64,000 nt of DNA from an uncultured Bryobacterales bacterium (GTDB lineage: Bacteria; Acidobacteriota; Terriglobia; Bryobacterales; UBA6623), in contig CATOTH010000002.1 of assembly GCA_951813065.1 (NCBI GenBank), forward strand, positions 124,001-188,000. The letters run 5' to 3'. This document shows, one piece after another, positions 27,248 to 36,406 of the stretch. The position numbers and the translations under genes were made by a program. Numbering within the stretch: the stretch's first letter is position 1; every line of letters begins with the position of its first letter. Below the pieces are notes generated by a model. That model was not told the DNA's origin. It worked only from the letters and a program-made list of their open reading frames with translations, and did no database searches.

Positions 27248-28699
27248 ATGGCATATCGGGACCTCCGGGAGTTCATCGCCGCTCTCGAGCGCAACGGAGA
27301 GCTCAAGCGCGTATCCGTGGAAGTCGATCCTCGACTCGAAATCACGGAGCTGGCGGACCGGGCAGTTAAGCGTGGCGGACCGGCTCTGCTGTTCGAGAAT
27401 CCGCGGGGTTCGGAGGTGCCCGTTCTCATCAATTCCTACGCGTCGATATCGAAAATGCAGATCGCCCTGGAAGTCGACAGGCTCGACGATATCGCTGGAC
27501 GCATCTCGGAGTACCTTGACATCAGCGTGCCCACGGGGGTCGGGGACAAGCTCAAGGGCCTCGCCAAGCTCGCGGAAGTGCGGAACTTCCTACCGCGCTC
27601 GGTGCGCTCCGGGAAGTGCCAGCAAGTCGTCAGGCACGAGGGCTTTTCCCTGTTCGACTATCCGGTCCTGACGTGCTGGCCCGGCGACGGCGGGCCGTTC
27701 ATCACATTGCCGATGGTGTTCTCCAGGAATCCCATCACCGGCAAGCGGAATTGCGGCACATATCGGCTGCACGTCTACGACGAACGCACGACAGGCATGC
27801 ACTGGCAGACCCACAAGCAGGGAGCGGAGCACTACCGCCGCCTGCAGCAGGAAGGGCAGCAGACACGCATGGACGTGGCCGTCGCGATCGGCGCGGACCC
27901 CGCCACGATGTACTCCGGCATCCTGCCGTTGCCGCCCGATATGGACGAGATGCTCTTCGCCGGCTTCCTCCGTAGGAAGCGCGTTGAAATGGTTCGCTGT
28001 AAGACGGTCGACCTCGAGGTGCCGGCTAATGCCGAGATTGTCCTCGAAGGCCACGTCAATCTCGGCGAATTGCGCACCGAGGGTCCGTTCGGGGATCACA
28101 CAGGCTACTACTCCTTGGAAGACGACTTCCCCGTCTTCCACGTGGACTGCATAACCCAGCGCAAGGACCCGATCTACGCGACAACCATCGTCGGGCCGCC
28201 GCCAATGGAGGATTACTTCATGGGCAAGGCGATCGAACGCATCTTCCTGCCCCTGATGCGATTGCAGGCACCCGAGATCGTGGACATGTCCATGCCGCCG
28301 GAAGGCATCTTCCACAATCTGATGCTCGTGTCGATTCGCAAATCGTACCCGGGGCAGGCGCGCAAGGTGATGAACGCCATCTGGGGCTTGGGACAGGCCT
28401 CGGCCACGAAGTGCATTGTCGTCGTGGACCACGATGTCGATGTCCAGGACTACTCGGCGACGACCTGGCGCGCATTGAACAATATCGACCCCGAGCGCGA
28501 TATTCAATTCACGCTGGGACCGGTCGACACCCTGGACCATGCCAGCCGTTTGCCGGACTTCGGCTCGAAGATGGGAATCGACGCAACTCGCAAGTGGCCG
28601 AGCGAAGGATTCACGCGGCCCTGGCCGGAGATTCTCGAGATGGACGAGAGCGTCAAGCGGCGCGTCGACCCGATCTGGGACAGCTTGGGAATCGACTGA
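27248..28699 (+). CDS. UbiD-family decarboxylase
   Basis: This 483-residue prenylated-FMN-dependent decarboxylase acts on aromatic or alpha,beta-unsaturated acids. Family landmarks are GTYRLHVYDERTTGMHW, the acidic active-site block TEGPFGDHTGYYS and the C-terminal GSKMGIDATRKWPSEG. The ATG at 27248 fits the family start MAYRDLREFI. The frame opens 13 codons earlier. In menaquinone makers, UbiD homologues can serve the futalosine route or aromatic catabolism, and neither can be chosen here. The flavin prenyltransferase UbiX is not in the window. Confidence 0.9.
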   Translation: MAYRDLREFIAALERNGELKRVSVEVDPRLEITELADRAVKRGGPALLFENPRGSEVPVLINSYASISKMQIALEVDRLDDIAGRISEYLDISVPTGVGDKLKGLAKLAEVRNFLPRSVRSGKCQQVVRHEGFSLFDYPVLTCWPGDGGPFITLPMVFSRNPITGKRNCGTYRLHVYDERTTGMHWQTHKQGAEHYRRLQQEGQQTRMDVAVAIGADPATMYSGILPLPPDMDEMLFAGFLRRKRVEMVRCKTVDLEVPANAEIVLEGHVNLGELRTEGPFGDHTGYYSLEDDFPVFHVDCITQRKDPIYATTIVGPPPMEDYFMGKAIERIFLPLMRLQAPEIVDMSMPPEGIFHNLMLVSIRKSYPGQARKVMNAIWGLGQASATKCIVVVDHDVDVQDYSATTWRALNNIDPERDIQFTLGPVDTLDHASRLPDFGSKMGIDATRKWPSEGFTRPWPEILEMDESVKRRVDPIWDSLGID

Positions 28700-28726
28700 T
28701 CGGTTGCCGGACAGACGTCTGATTCG

Positions 28727-29671
28727 ATGCCGGCCAGCAAGGCACTCGTTACAGCCGGAGCGATCGTCACGGCCGGTGTCGGCGTCGCAGCCGGCCTCTA
28801 TTGGATGGTCGCCGGCTCGAGCGCGGCCTTCGTCCTGGCTCCGGAGCGGACGCGCACGGTCGCGATTGGCGCCGAAGTCGTCGCCACACTCAAAGCCGAG
28901 GTCCGCACGACACGACGCGGGCGGGTCGTCGCGGTGCTCGCCGAACCGGGCGAGCGGATCGAGGCCGGGGACGCTCTCTTCGAGTTCGAAGATCTCACGC
29001 TGATCGACTCGCGCGCCAAGCTAGAGGGGGAGATCGCCGCCTTGCGCGAACAGGCCGTCGAGAAGCCGGACACCGAACTGATCGACGTTCGTGCGGAAGG
29101 GCAAGCCGTCCGACGGGCAGCGTTGCTGCATATGGAAGAGACCCATCGATTGGCTCAAGAGGAATTCGGGCGTTGGCAGAGCCTGTATGACCAAGGCTTG
29201 GTGGCTCGGCTCGAATACGAGCAAAAGGCACGCGAAATCGGTGCGCTGGAAGCTCGCCTCGACCAAGCCCGTGCCGCTGCCAGCCAGGAGCCGGAGCAAC
29301 CAATGGCTCCGGCCAAGCCGGAGGTTCCCCCGGGGCTTCGCCGCTCCGAGCGGCTGCTCGCCCGCTTGGCGGAGCTTCCCGGGACATTCCTGGTCAAGAG
29401 CCCCTGGGACGGAACGGTGGTAGCAATCCATTGCGAGACGGGGTGCGAGCCTCGCAGAGGGGAGCCACTGGCAACTCTGGACCGCTTCGCCCGTCCCAGG
29501 GTTCGGACCGACGTCGGGAGCATCGCCACAATCGTGGCGCTGAGGTCGGTATGCGGGACTCCCGGACCGTTTGGGTTCACGCTCCGGGACGGGATCCTGG
29601 AGACGCTCGCTCCATCCCCCGGGTTGCAGCCGGGAGACGATTGTACGGTCGTCGCCACCGTTCGCAGGTAA
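28727..29671 (+). CDS. HlyD/MacA-type membrane-fusion protein
   Basis: This 314-residue periplasmic adaptor has one N-terminal membrane anchor (about residues 7-29). A split lipoyl/barrel-sandwich domain (RRGRVVAVLAEPGERIEAGD and SPWDGTVVAIHCETG) flanks a coiled-coil hairpin (about residues 90-190). It should link an inner-membrane transporter to the outer envelope. It is followed 42 bp later by a LolD/MacB-type ATPase, but no permease gene follows. It is shorter than most MacA proteins, and the distal membrane-proximal domain is small. Confidence 0.78.
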   Translation: MPASKALVTAGAIVTAGVGVAAGLYWMVAGSSAAFVLAPERTRTVAIGAEVVATLKAEVRTTRRGRVVAVLAEPGERIEAGDALFEFEDLTLIDSRAKLEGEIAALREQAVEKPDTELIDVRAEGQAVRRAALLHMEETHRLAQEEFGRWQSLYDQGLVARLEYEQKAREIGALEARLDQARAAASQEPEQPMAPAKPEVPPGLRRSERLLARLAELPGTFLVKSPWDGTVVAIHCETGCEPRRGEPLATLDRFARPRVRTDVGSIATIVALRSVCGTPGPFGFTLRDGILETLAPSPGLQPGDDCTVVATVRR

Positions 29672-29713
29672 CTACACTCCGAACCGGAGCGCCTACACAG
29701 AGTACGGGGATCT

Positions 29714-30523
29714 ATGCCAAGAGTATCAGCAACGGCACAAGAAGCGGCCGATACCGGCAAGAAATTGCTGGAAGACAACATCGTCATCCGCACATTCGGT
29801 ATTCGCAAGACCTTCGTGATGGGCGATCAGGAGATTCACGCTGTCAACGGCGTGGACATGGAAATCCGCTACGGCGAGTATGTCGCCCTCATGGGACCTT
29901 CCGGTTCGGGGAAATCAACATTCATGAACTTGATCGGCGCCCTCGATACGCCGACAGCGGGCGAGTACTTCATCGCAGGCCAGCTCATCAGCACGATGTC
30001 CGACGACGAGTTGGCATACATCCGCAACCGGGAAATCGGTTTCGTTTTCCAGACCTTCAACCTGCTGCCCCGACTCACAGCGCTGCAAAACGTGGAATTG
30101 CCGCTGATCTACGCAGGCGTCACGCCCGCTCAGCGCACAGAACGAGCGCTGCGGGCGCTCCAGCAAGTCGACTTGACTGATCGGATGTACCATACTCCGG
30201 CCGAACTCTCGGGCGGCCAGCGCCAGCGTGTCGCCATAGCGCGGGCGCTAGTGGGCGCTCCATCGATCATCCTTGCCGACGAGCCGACGGGAAATCTGGA
30301 CTCGGCCACCTCAGCCGAGATCATGGGGGTATTCGACGTGCTTCACAAGCAGGGGAACACGATCATCCTGGTCACTCACGAGCCGGACATCGCGATGCAC
30401 GCCAAACGAATCGTCCAGTTGCGTGATGGCAAGGTCGCGAAGGATGAGGAAACCCGATGGGCGTTGGCGACGGCATTCGCGTCGACAGAACAAGCCCAGC
30501 CCGGAGAGGACAATCGGGTCTGA
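29714..30523 (+). CDS. ABC transporter ATPase, LolD/MacB type
   Basis: This 269-residue cytoplasmic ATPase has Walker [10 protein letters not shown] (about residues 63-71), the Q-loop [12 protein letters not shown], the signature [15 protein letters not shown], Walker [13 protein letters not shown] and the switch His in VTHEPD. The FNLLPRL and TGNLDS patterns are those of the MacB/LolD/FtsE class that drives FtsX-like permeases. No permease is encoded beside it. The 3' end overlaps the longest possible HpnI frame, so translation may be coupled. The cargo is unknown. Confidence 0.9.
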   Translation: MPRVSATAQEAADTGKKLLEDNIVIRTFGIRKTFVMGDQEIHAVNGVDMEIRYGEYVALMGPSGSGKSTFMNLIGALDTPTAGEYFIAGQLISTMSDDELAYIRNREIGFVFQTFNLLPRLTALQNVELPLIYAGVTPAQRTERALRALQQVDLTDRMYHTPAELSGGQRQRVAIARALVGAPSIILADEPTGNLDSATSAEIMGVFDVLHKQGNTIILVTHEPDIAMHAKRIVQLRDGKVAKDEETRWALATAFASTEQAQPGEDNRV

Positions 30524-31689
30524 ACGGCAGTTTCCTCCAATCCGCGTTGACGACTCTAATCGCGATCGTCGCCGTGGGTGGGTGCGCCTATTTCGTTGTC
30601 GTCATAATGGCCGCCCATCGCTTCGTGGCGAGGCGTGGGAGGCGGCAGCCCCCGAATTCCGACTCGCTCTCGTTCAGCGTGCTCAAGCCATTGGCGGGGT
30701 CCGAACCGGAACTCACAGAAAACCTCGGGAGTTTCTTCGCTCTCGATCACGGCGACTACGAGATCCTGTTCGCGGCCCGCGACAGGGACGATCCCGCGCT
30801 GGCCGCAGCCGCAGCCCTCGGCCGACGCTATCCGACACCGCGTTCGAGGGCACTGGTCGCCGGCGAACCGTCCTGCCCGAACCTCAAGGTGCATTCGCTC
30901 GCCGCGATGACTCGCTCCTCGACCGGCGACGTGCTCGTGATCAGCGACAGCGACATCCGCGCGGACCCAGCGTTGCTTGCGGATCTCGCGAGGGAGTTCC
31001 GAGATCCCCGCGTCGGCGTGGTTACCTGTCCGTACCGCGCCGCTTCCGGCCGAAGCCCCTGGTCTCGTCTCGAGGCGTTGGGGATGAACAGCGAGTTCTG
31101 GAGCGGAGTGCTGGCCGCGCAGCTGCTTGCACCCATGGATTTCGCCATCGGACCCACGATGGCGATCCGGCGATCGTGCCTGGAAGCTATCGGAGGATGG
31201 GATGTGTTCCAGGACTTCCTTGCCGAGGACTTCCAGCTCGGCCGCCGCGCCCGGCTGGCGGGATTTGACGTGCGGCTGGGCACGCACGTCGTCGAGCATC
31301 GAATCGGCAGCCAGGACTTGAAGAGCAATCTCGGCCACAGACTGCGCTGGAGGCGATCGACGCGGCGGTCCCGACCTGTCGGGTACTGGGGAGAGATTTT
31401 CGCCAATCCGCTTCCCTGGGCGCTGGCCCTCCCTGTCGCAGCCTCGGGCGCGGCGTGGTCGTGGTGGCTGCTCGGAGCCTGCACCGCTCTCAGGCTGCTT
31501 GCGGCGATCGCGGTCGCCCGGTATGCGCTGCAGGACACCCGTTTCCTGCGGCACTGCTGGCTCGTGCCGATTCAGGACGTTCTCAGCCTCGCAGTGTGGG
31601 CCGCGGGCCTGTTCGGCAAGCGCGTCGTCTGGCGGGACAGGACCTACGAGTTGACCCGCGACGGGCGCCTGCGACCCATCCAGACCTAG
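30457..31689 (+). CDS. HpnI-like glycosyltransferase (GT21)
   Basis: This membrane glycosyltransferase of up to 410 residues is related to ceramide glucosyltransferase and HpnI, which adds an N-acetylglucosaminyl group to bacteriohopanetetrol. It has an N-terminal membrane helix, the FSVLKPLAG start of the GT-A fold, DSD in VISDSDIR, the [11 protein letters not shown] segment, EDFQLGRR, and RLRWRR for the R..RW motif. Two or three C-terminal membrane helices follow. The start is unclear. The ATG at 30457 overlaps the ATPase gene by 67 bp, and a CTG at 30520 follows GGAGAGG. Its stop codon abuts the convergent mutase stop. Confidence 0.82.
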   Translation: MGVGDGIRVDRTSPARRGQSGLNGSFLQSALTTLIAIVAVGGCAYFVVVIMAAHRFVARRGRRQPPNSDSLSFSVLKPLAGSEPELTENLGSFFALDHGDYEILFAARDRDDPALAAAAALGRRYPTPRSRALVAGEPSCPNLKVHSLAAMTRSSTGDVLVISDSDIRADPALLADLAREFRDPRVGVVTCPYRAASGRSPWSRLEALGMNSEFWSGVLAAQLLAPMDFAIGPTMAIRRSCLEAIGGWDVFQDFLAEDFQLGRRARLAGFDVRLGTHVVEHRIGSQDLKSNLGHRLRWRRSTRRSRPVGYWGEIFANPLPWALALPVAASGAAWSWWLLGACTALRLLAAIAVARYALQDTRFLRHCWLVPIQDVLSLAVWAAGLFGKRVVWRDRTYELTRDGRLRPIQT

Positions 31690-33258
31690 CTACGCGGCTT
31701 CTTCGGCATAGACGCCGAGTTCGGCTCGCAACGCGTCGCAGATCTCCCCGAGCGTCGCATAGGCGCGAACGGCCTCCAGTATCGCCGGCATGAGGTTCTC
31801 CGTGCCGGCGGCCGTCCGCCGCACAGCCGCCAGCGCAGCCGAGACTTGCTCTGCGTCGCGGCTCGCGCGCAGGTCGCGGAGGTTGGCCCGCTGACGCCGG
31901 CCCGCCTCCTCGTCAATGGCCAACGTCTCGATCGGATCGGTACTTTCCCCCACATGGGCGTTGACCCCAACGATGCGCAAGTCGCCGCTTTCCACCCGGC
32001 GCTGGTACTCGTAGCTGGACTTGGCGATCTGGGCCTGCGGATAGCCACGCTCGACGGCGGCCACCATGCCCCCCATCGCATCGATCTTCTCGATCTCCGC
32101 CCAGCAGATGGACTCGAGCCTGTCCGTGAGGCTCTCGACGTAGTAGCTGCCGCCGAAGGGATCGACAGTGCCGGTCACGCCGGTCTCGCTCGCAATGACC
32201 TGCTGGGTGCGCAATGCGAGCAGCGCCGCCTCCGCAGTCGGCAGGGCGTACGCCTCGTCGAGCGCGTTGGTGTGCAGTGACTGCGTGCCGCCGATGACAG
32301 CGGCCATCGCCTGCAGGGCGGTGCGCACGAGATTGACCTGAGGCTGTTGGGCCGTGAGTGTCACACCCGCGGTTTGCGCGTGAAAACGGAGCTTGAGCGA
32401 ACGCGGGTCCCGGGCGCCGAATCGCTCGCCCACGATCTTGGACCAGATCCTGCGCGCCGCCCGGAATTTCGCGATTTCCTCGAAGAAGTCGTTGTGGGCA
32501 TCGAAAAAGAAACTCAGGCGCGGCGCGAACTCATCGACCGCGAGGCCGCGCGCCACGGTCCATTCAACGTAGGCGATCCCCGCTCCGAGAGTGTACGCGA
32601 GTTCTTGGGCGGCAGTCGCTCCAGCCTCCCGAATGTGATAGCCGCTGATCGATATCGGATTGAAACGAGGCGTGTTTCGCGCGGCGAATTCGATCGAGTC
32701 CGCAACCAGCCGCATCGATTCGCGCGGCGGGTAGATGTACTCCTTCTGGGCCATGAACTCCTTGAGAATGTCGTTTTGAACCGTTCCAGAAAGGGCGCTC
32801 CAGGCAGCGCCCTGCTTCTCGGCAACCACGAGGTACATGGCCCAAAGGATCGCGGCCGAGGAGGTGATCGTCATCGAAGTCGTGACGTCCCCCAAGGGGA
32901 TTTCATCGAACAGCGCCTCCATGTCGGCCAAGGAGGATACGGCCACGCCGCACTTGCCGACCTCACCCACGGACATCGGATGGTCGCTGTCGTAGCCCAT
33001 CAGTGTGGGCAGGTCGAACGCGACCGAAAGACCGGTCTGACCCTGTTCGAGCAAGAACCGGAAGCGTCGGTTCGTTTCCTCTGGCGTGCCGAAACCGGCG
33101 AACTGGCGCATGGTCCAGCTCCGCTCCAGATACATGCGAGGGTGGATCCCGCGCGTGTAGGGAGACTCCCCGGGCCGGCCAGTCTCGCTGGTGCTTCCAT
33201 CCGAGGCCGTATACAGCCTTTCCACGATCAGGTTCGAAACGCCGCGCCGCTGCTCCAC
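31690..33258 (-). CDS. Acyl-CoA mutase large subunit (methylmalonyl-CoA mutase family)
   Basis: This 522-residue TIM-barrel subunit belongs to a coenzyme-B12-dependent acyl-CoA mutase. Landmarks are [58 protein letters not shown] and THTN-like SLHTNALDE. The B12-binding domain is absent, so a separate small subunit is expected elsewhere. At the two specificity positions known from methylmalonyl-CoA mutase (Tyr89, Arg207) it has His39 and Gln171, so methylmalonyl-CoA may not be the substrate. The start is taken as GTG 33258, two bases after the stop of the upstream small gene. The longer frame overlaps that gene. Confidence 0.88.
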   Translation of the reverse strand: MEQRRGVSNLIVERLYTASDGSTSETGRPGESPYTRGIHPRMYLERSWTMRQFAGFGTPEETNRRFRFLLEQGQTGLSVAFDLPTLMGYDSDHPMSVGEVGKCGVAVSSLADMEALFDEIPLGDVTTSMTITSSAAILWAMYLVVAEKQGAAWSALSGTVQNDILKEFMAQKEYIYPPRESMRLVADSIEFAARNTPRFNPISISGYHIREAGATAAQELAYTLGAGIAYVEWTVARGLAVDEFAPRLSFFFDAHNDFFEEIAKFRAARRIWSKIVGERFGARDPRSLKLRFHAQTAGVTLTAQQPQVNLVRTALQAMAAVIGGTQSLHTNALDEAYALPTAEAALLALRTQQVIASETGVTGTVDPFGGSYYVESLTDRLESICWAEIEKIDAMGGMVAAVERGYPQAQIAKSSYEYQRRVESGDLRIVGVNAHVGESTDPIETLAIDEEAGRRQRANLRDLRASRDAEQVSAALAAVRRTAAGTENLMPAILEAVRAYATLGEICDALRAELGVYAEEAA

Positions 33259-33260
33259 GC

Positions 33261-33563
33261 CTAGAAAGCGAGCGTGCCCGTGCGCGCGACTTCGCTCTCG
33301 TTGGGCAAGTATAGGACCTGACAGCGCTCGCACCGATAGATCTCGGGGTCCTTCCCGAACGCGGCGACCAGTTCGTCGCCGAATCCGTACCAACGTTTGA
33401 GGTGGCCGGCGCAGATCTTCTTGCCCTTCGGTTCATCGCAAGCGCGCTGCCGCGTGATCCGCCGCTTCACGAAGGTGCCGTCGGTCAGCTTCATCACCAG
33501 ATTCTTGGGCTCCGGCTCCGGGGTCTCCGTTGCCGTGGGCGCGGCGGAAGTCGTTTCGCTCAT
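33261..33563 (-). CDS. Small Cys-containing protein upstream of the mutase
   Basis: This 100-residue protein has a Pro/Glu/Thr-rich N-terminus. The folded part has Cys residues in [15 protein letters not shown] and [12 protein letters not shown]. Four Cys plus a His could bind one zinc. No family was recognised. It ends two bases before the mutase start, so the two are almost certainly co-translated. A role in mutase assembly or regulation is only a guess from position. Confidence 0.7.
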   Translation of the reverse strand: MSETTSAAPTATETPEPEPKNLVMKLTDGTFVKRRITRQRACDEPKGKKICAGHLKRWYGFGDELVAAFGKDPEIYRCERCQVLYLPNESEVARTGTLAF

Positions 33564-33633
33564 GGGCCGTTCGCCCGTATTCTATCAAACGGACGTTCTC
33601 TCAAGGGCGCCGGACCCTCCCCGCCGAAACCCT

Positions 33634-33960
33634 CTAGACGGACTCGTCAATCCAGCGCAGATAGGCTGGATTGCCGCACTCGAGGCGACAGGCAACCAGC
33701 TCGAACACTTCGTAGGGATGGATGTCGCGGATAGCCTGCTCCAACTGCGGGAAGAGGTCGCCGCGAGTCTTGATGACAAGCAGGGACTCCGCATCTTCCT
33801 CTACCTGGCCCTTCCATGCGTAGACCGACTGGACGCCGGACAAGACATTGACGCACGCACACACCCTGCGCTTGACGAGTTCGCCGGCAATTCCAGCTGC
33901 CTTCTCCGGCGGGCAGGTACAGTAGGCGATCAGGTATTCGCGGTTATCGTTCTCCGGCAC
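33634..33960 (-). CDS. cutA: Divalent cation tolerance protein CutA
   Basis: This 108-residue protein belongs to the small trimeric CutA1 family, linked to divalent metal tolerance. It has the family CVNVLSGVQSVYAWKG block, EESLL-like DAESLLVIKTR and the HPYEVFELVA segment. The frame runs up to 34020, but GTG 33960 is preferred because AAGGAGGG lies 6 bases before it and the family N-terminus starts there. It sits 56 bp downstream of the glycosyltransferase gene on the same strand. Confidence 0.9.
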   Translation of the reverse strand: MPENDNREYLIAYCTCPPEKAAGIAGELVKRRVCACVNVLSGVQSVYAWKGQVEEDAESLLVIKTRGDLFPQLEQAIRDIHPYEVFELVACRLECGNPAYLRWIDESV

Positions 33961-34016
33961 GGAAACCCTCCTTGGCATCGTTTGTGCGCCCATATTGGCA
34001 ATCCCGTCACAAGCTT

Positions 34017-36395
34017 TCAACCGACCAGCCGCATCGGCAGCGGATACACCGACGGGGAAAGCTGCTTGGTCTCAAGCGCCGCAGCGTAGTGCTCTAGCAG
34101 CAACGGGCCCTTCGTCTTTCCATTCCAGTTGCGCTCGACTGCCCGCCGCGCATCGCGTGCCTGCGCCCTCGCCCGCATGGGAGCCTCCAGCAGGCGCACG
34201 ATGGCGGCGGCGAAATCTCCCGGGCGGTCCTCAATCTCGACAATGCCGGTGTCTTTGTCGCAGAGCCCTTCGGCGCCGCGCGAGGTTGATACCACCGGGA
34301 TCCCGCAAGCGAATGCCTCAAGGAGCTTGACCCGCACGCCCGACCCCGTCAGGATTGGCGCGGCGAACACCGCATAGCGCCCCAAGACAGTCCGGATCTC
34401 ATCGACTGGACCGAGGTATTCGGCGCCGTTCCGCTCCAGGGTGGCCCGGAGCCCGGCCGGCGCCTCGGCGCCAGCCACTACGAGACGCACATGAGATCTG
34501 CGCTTCCGGACGGCTGGCATGACCTGTTCCAGGAAGAAGTTGAGTCCCTCCACGTTCGGCGGGTGACGGAAGTTGCCAACGAACAGAATCGTGTCGGGCT
34601 CGCGGTCGGCGGCGCGAAACGGATAGCTGTCAACTTCGATAGCCGTCCGCAGGTTGTCCGTGACGGGCGGATTGTCGCCGAGCATCCCCCGCAGGACGAC
34701 CCGTTGCTCGGGGCTGCACACCTGGACGGCGTCGAACTTCGCTAACGCCTTGACCTCGAAGCGCAGCGCCCGCAAGTACTCATAGGCGCACCGCACGCTC
34801 CCGATCCAACCGCCAGCCAGCACGGAACGCTGCACGGCCTGGAAGTGTAGGTCGTGCTCGAAAATGCAGCACACCACCTGGCGGAAGGTCTCGCCGTACG
34901 ACGCCAGCTGAGAGTACTCCAGCTGTACGACGTCAATGCGCTTGAGCAGGATTGTGCGATGGATCTTCCAGTGCAGTTCCGGATCCCAGTACACTTGTGC
35001 GGACTGCGGCCAGGCGAACGGAGCGCCGCGGTGCCGGACGGGATCAAACAGCACTAGTTCTGCGCTCGCGCACCCCTGCGTGAGTTTTCCCTGACTCGCG
35101 AGGTCCTCCCGCCGCTCCACAAGGCACAGTAGGTGCAGCTGACAGCGCTTGCTGAGGCTCTCGACAGCCTGCTTCATGAACACCGCGCCGCCGTGCAGCG
35201 GCGGCTCGATCGGATAGGGCGATACGAACAGCACCTGAAGGTCGGTTTCGGGCTTGGACTCCAGGCGGTGGTAGCGATCCCGAAAGAATCCTCCAAGCGG
35301 GCGGCGTAGCGCTTCTTTGTCCGGCAGCCGTGCCAGCCTGCGTGCCGCCACGCGCCGGCCCCACGCGCGAAGGGCCTGCCGCGCCGCCGACAGCAGCGCG
35401 CGGGCATCCGGGCGTCCGGCGGGCCTGCCAAGGAAGAGCGCCGCCCACAAATCAAGATAGAGCCAGCTGAAATGGCCGAGCAGCAGTCCGGCGTGATGGA
35501 TGTTCTTCCATGCGAAGAGGATGCGATTCTTCTGCAGCACACGCTCAATGTACTGGCGCTCGAAGTAGCGACCAACTGTGCCGCGGTGCTCGTGGTAGAG
35601 CACGCTGCGAGGCGCGTACAGATTGACCCACCCGCGCTTCCAAGCCATGTACGACAAATCGACGTCTTCCATGTAGAACGGTGCCAGAATCTCGTCGAAT
35701 CCCCCGAGCTCGAGGATCTTGAGGCGGTCGAACGCCGTCGAGCCGCCCCCCGAATAGAACGTCGGGAACAACTCATCGACCTGATCGTCGGCGACGTGCC
35801 GGACATGAATGCCCCCGTGGTGCCAGCGGCCGGCCGTCAAGCCTGTCTCTTCGCGGAGCTTTTGCGAATCCTGGAAGTAGATCTGGCCCGTGACAGAGAA
35901 TACCCGGGGGTCCTGGAATCCGTCCAGCAGTGGCTGCAGGAAATCCGGCTCAACTCGCATGTCATTGTTCAGAAGAACCACGACATCGTGTCGGGCAATG
36001 CTGAAACCGGCGTTCGAGGCCCGTCCGAAGCCGAGGTTTGAGCCCATCTCGACAACACGCACGGACGGGAACTCGCTGGCTAGGAACTCCGCCGAGCCGT
36101 CGTCCGAGGCGTTGTCGATCACCAGGATCTCGTGATTTTCGTTTCCCTCCAGGGCCGTGACCACGGAAGGCAAGCAACGCGCAAGCTGTTCTCGACCGTT
36201 CCAGGTCGGAATCACGACGCTCACGGCGTCGGTGGCAACGCCTCGCGACGGCCCGGGACGCTTCTCGCGCCCAAATAGCGCGACAAAGTCGGCACACAAC
36301 AGGAAGAGCGCCAACAAGCCAAGCAGGACAGGCGCCGCGAGGAGCAGGAAGACCACGAGGCCCAACGCCCCGAGCACGGCCAACACCTGATTCAT
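34017..36395 (-). CDS. Two-domain glycosyltransferase (GT2 + GT4) of a surface polysaccharide locus
   Basis: This 792-residue protein has an N-terminal hydrophobic stretch (residues 5-40). A GT-A family 2 domain follows (about 57-310), with VVIPTWNGREQL, VIDNASDDGS, LLNNDMR and the acceptor acid FYMEDVDLSY. A GT-B family 4 domain follows (about 385-785), with PPLHGGAVFM, LFVGNFRHPPN, SGVRVKLLEAFACGIPVVS. It probably adds two successive sugars to a surface polysaccharide. It lies 11 bp after wzt and shares its direction, which fits export by the Wzm/Wzt pair. Sugar donors are unknown. Confidence 0.88.
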   Translation of the reverse strand: MNQVLAVLGALGLVVFLLLAAPVLLGLLALFLLCADFVALFGREKRPGPSRGVATDAVSVVIPTWNGREQLARCLPSVVTALEGNENHEILVIDNASDDGSAEFLASEFPSVRVVEMGSNLGFGRASNAGFSIARHDVVVLLNNDMRVEPDFLQPLLDGFQDPRVFSVTGQIYFQDSQKLREETGLTAGRWHHGGIHVRHVADDQVDELFPTFYSGGGSTAFDRLKILELGGFDEILAPFYMEDVDLSYMAWKRGWVNLYAPRSVLYHEHRGTVGRYFERQYIERVLQKNRILFAWKNIHHAGLLLGHFSWLYLDLWAALFLGRPAGRPDARALLSAARQALRAWGRRVAARRLARLPDKEALRRPLGGFFRDRYHRLESKPETDLQVLFVSPYPIEPPLHGGAVFMKQAVESLSKRCQLHLLCLVERREDLASQGKLTQGCASAELVLFDPVRHRGAPFAWPQSAQVYWDPELHWKIHRTILLKRIDVVQLEYSQLASYGETFRQVVCCIFEHDLHFQAVQRSVLAGGWIGSVRCAYEYLRALRFEVKALAKFDAVQVCSPEQRVVLRGMLGDNPPVTDNLRTAIEVDSYPFRAADREPDTILFVGNFRHPPNVEGLNFFLEQVMPAVRKRRSHVRLVVAGAEAPAGLRATLERNGAEYLGPVDEIRTVLGRYAVFAAPILTGSGVRVKLLEAFACGIPVVSTSRGAEGLCDKDTGIVEIEDRPGDFAAAIVRLLEAPMRARAQARDARRAVERNWNGKTKGPLLLEHYAAALETKQLSPSVYPLPMRLVG

Positions 36396-36406
36396 ACGCG
36401 TACCCG

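Noticed and set aside
27590-28540. 316-codon minus-strand frame in the UbiD gene
   Set aside because: Antisense shadow of a well-conserved gene.
30556-31554. 332-codon minus-strand frame in the HpnI-like gene
   Set aside because: Antisense shadow. The GT21 motifs are on the plus strand.
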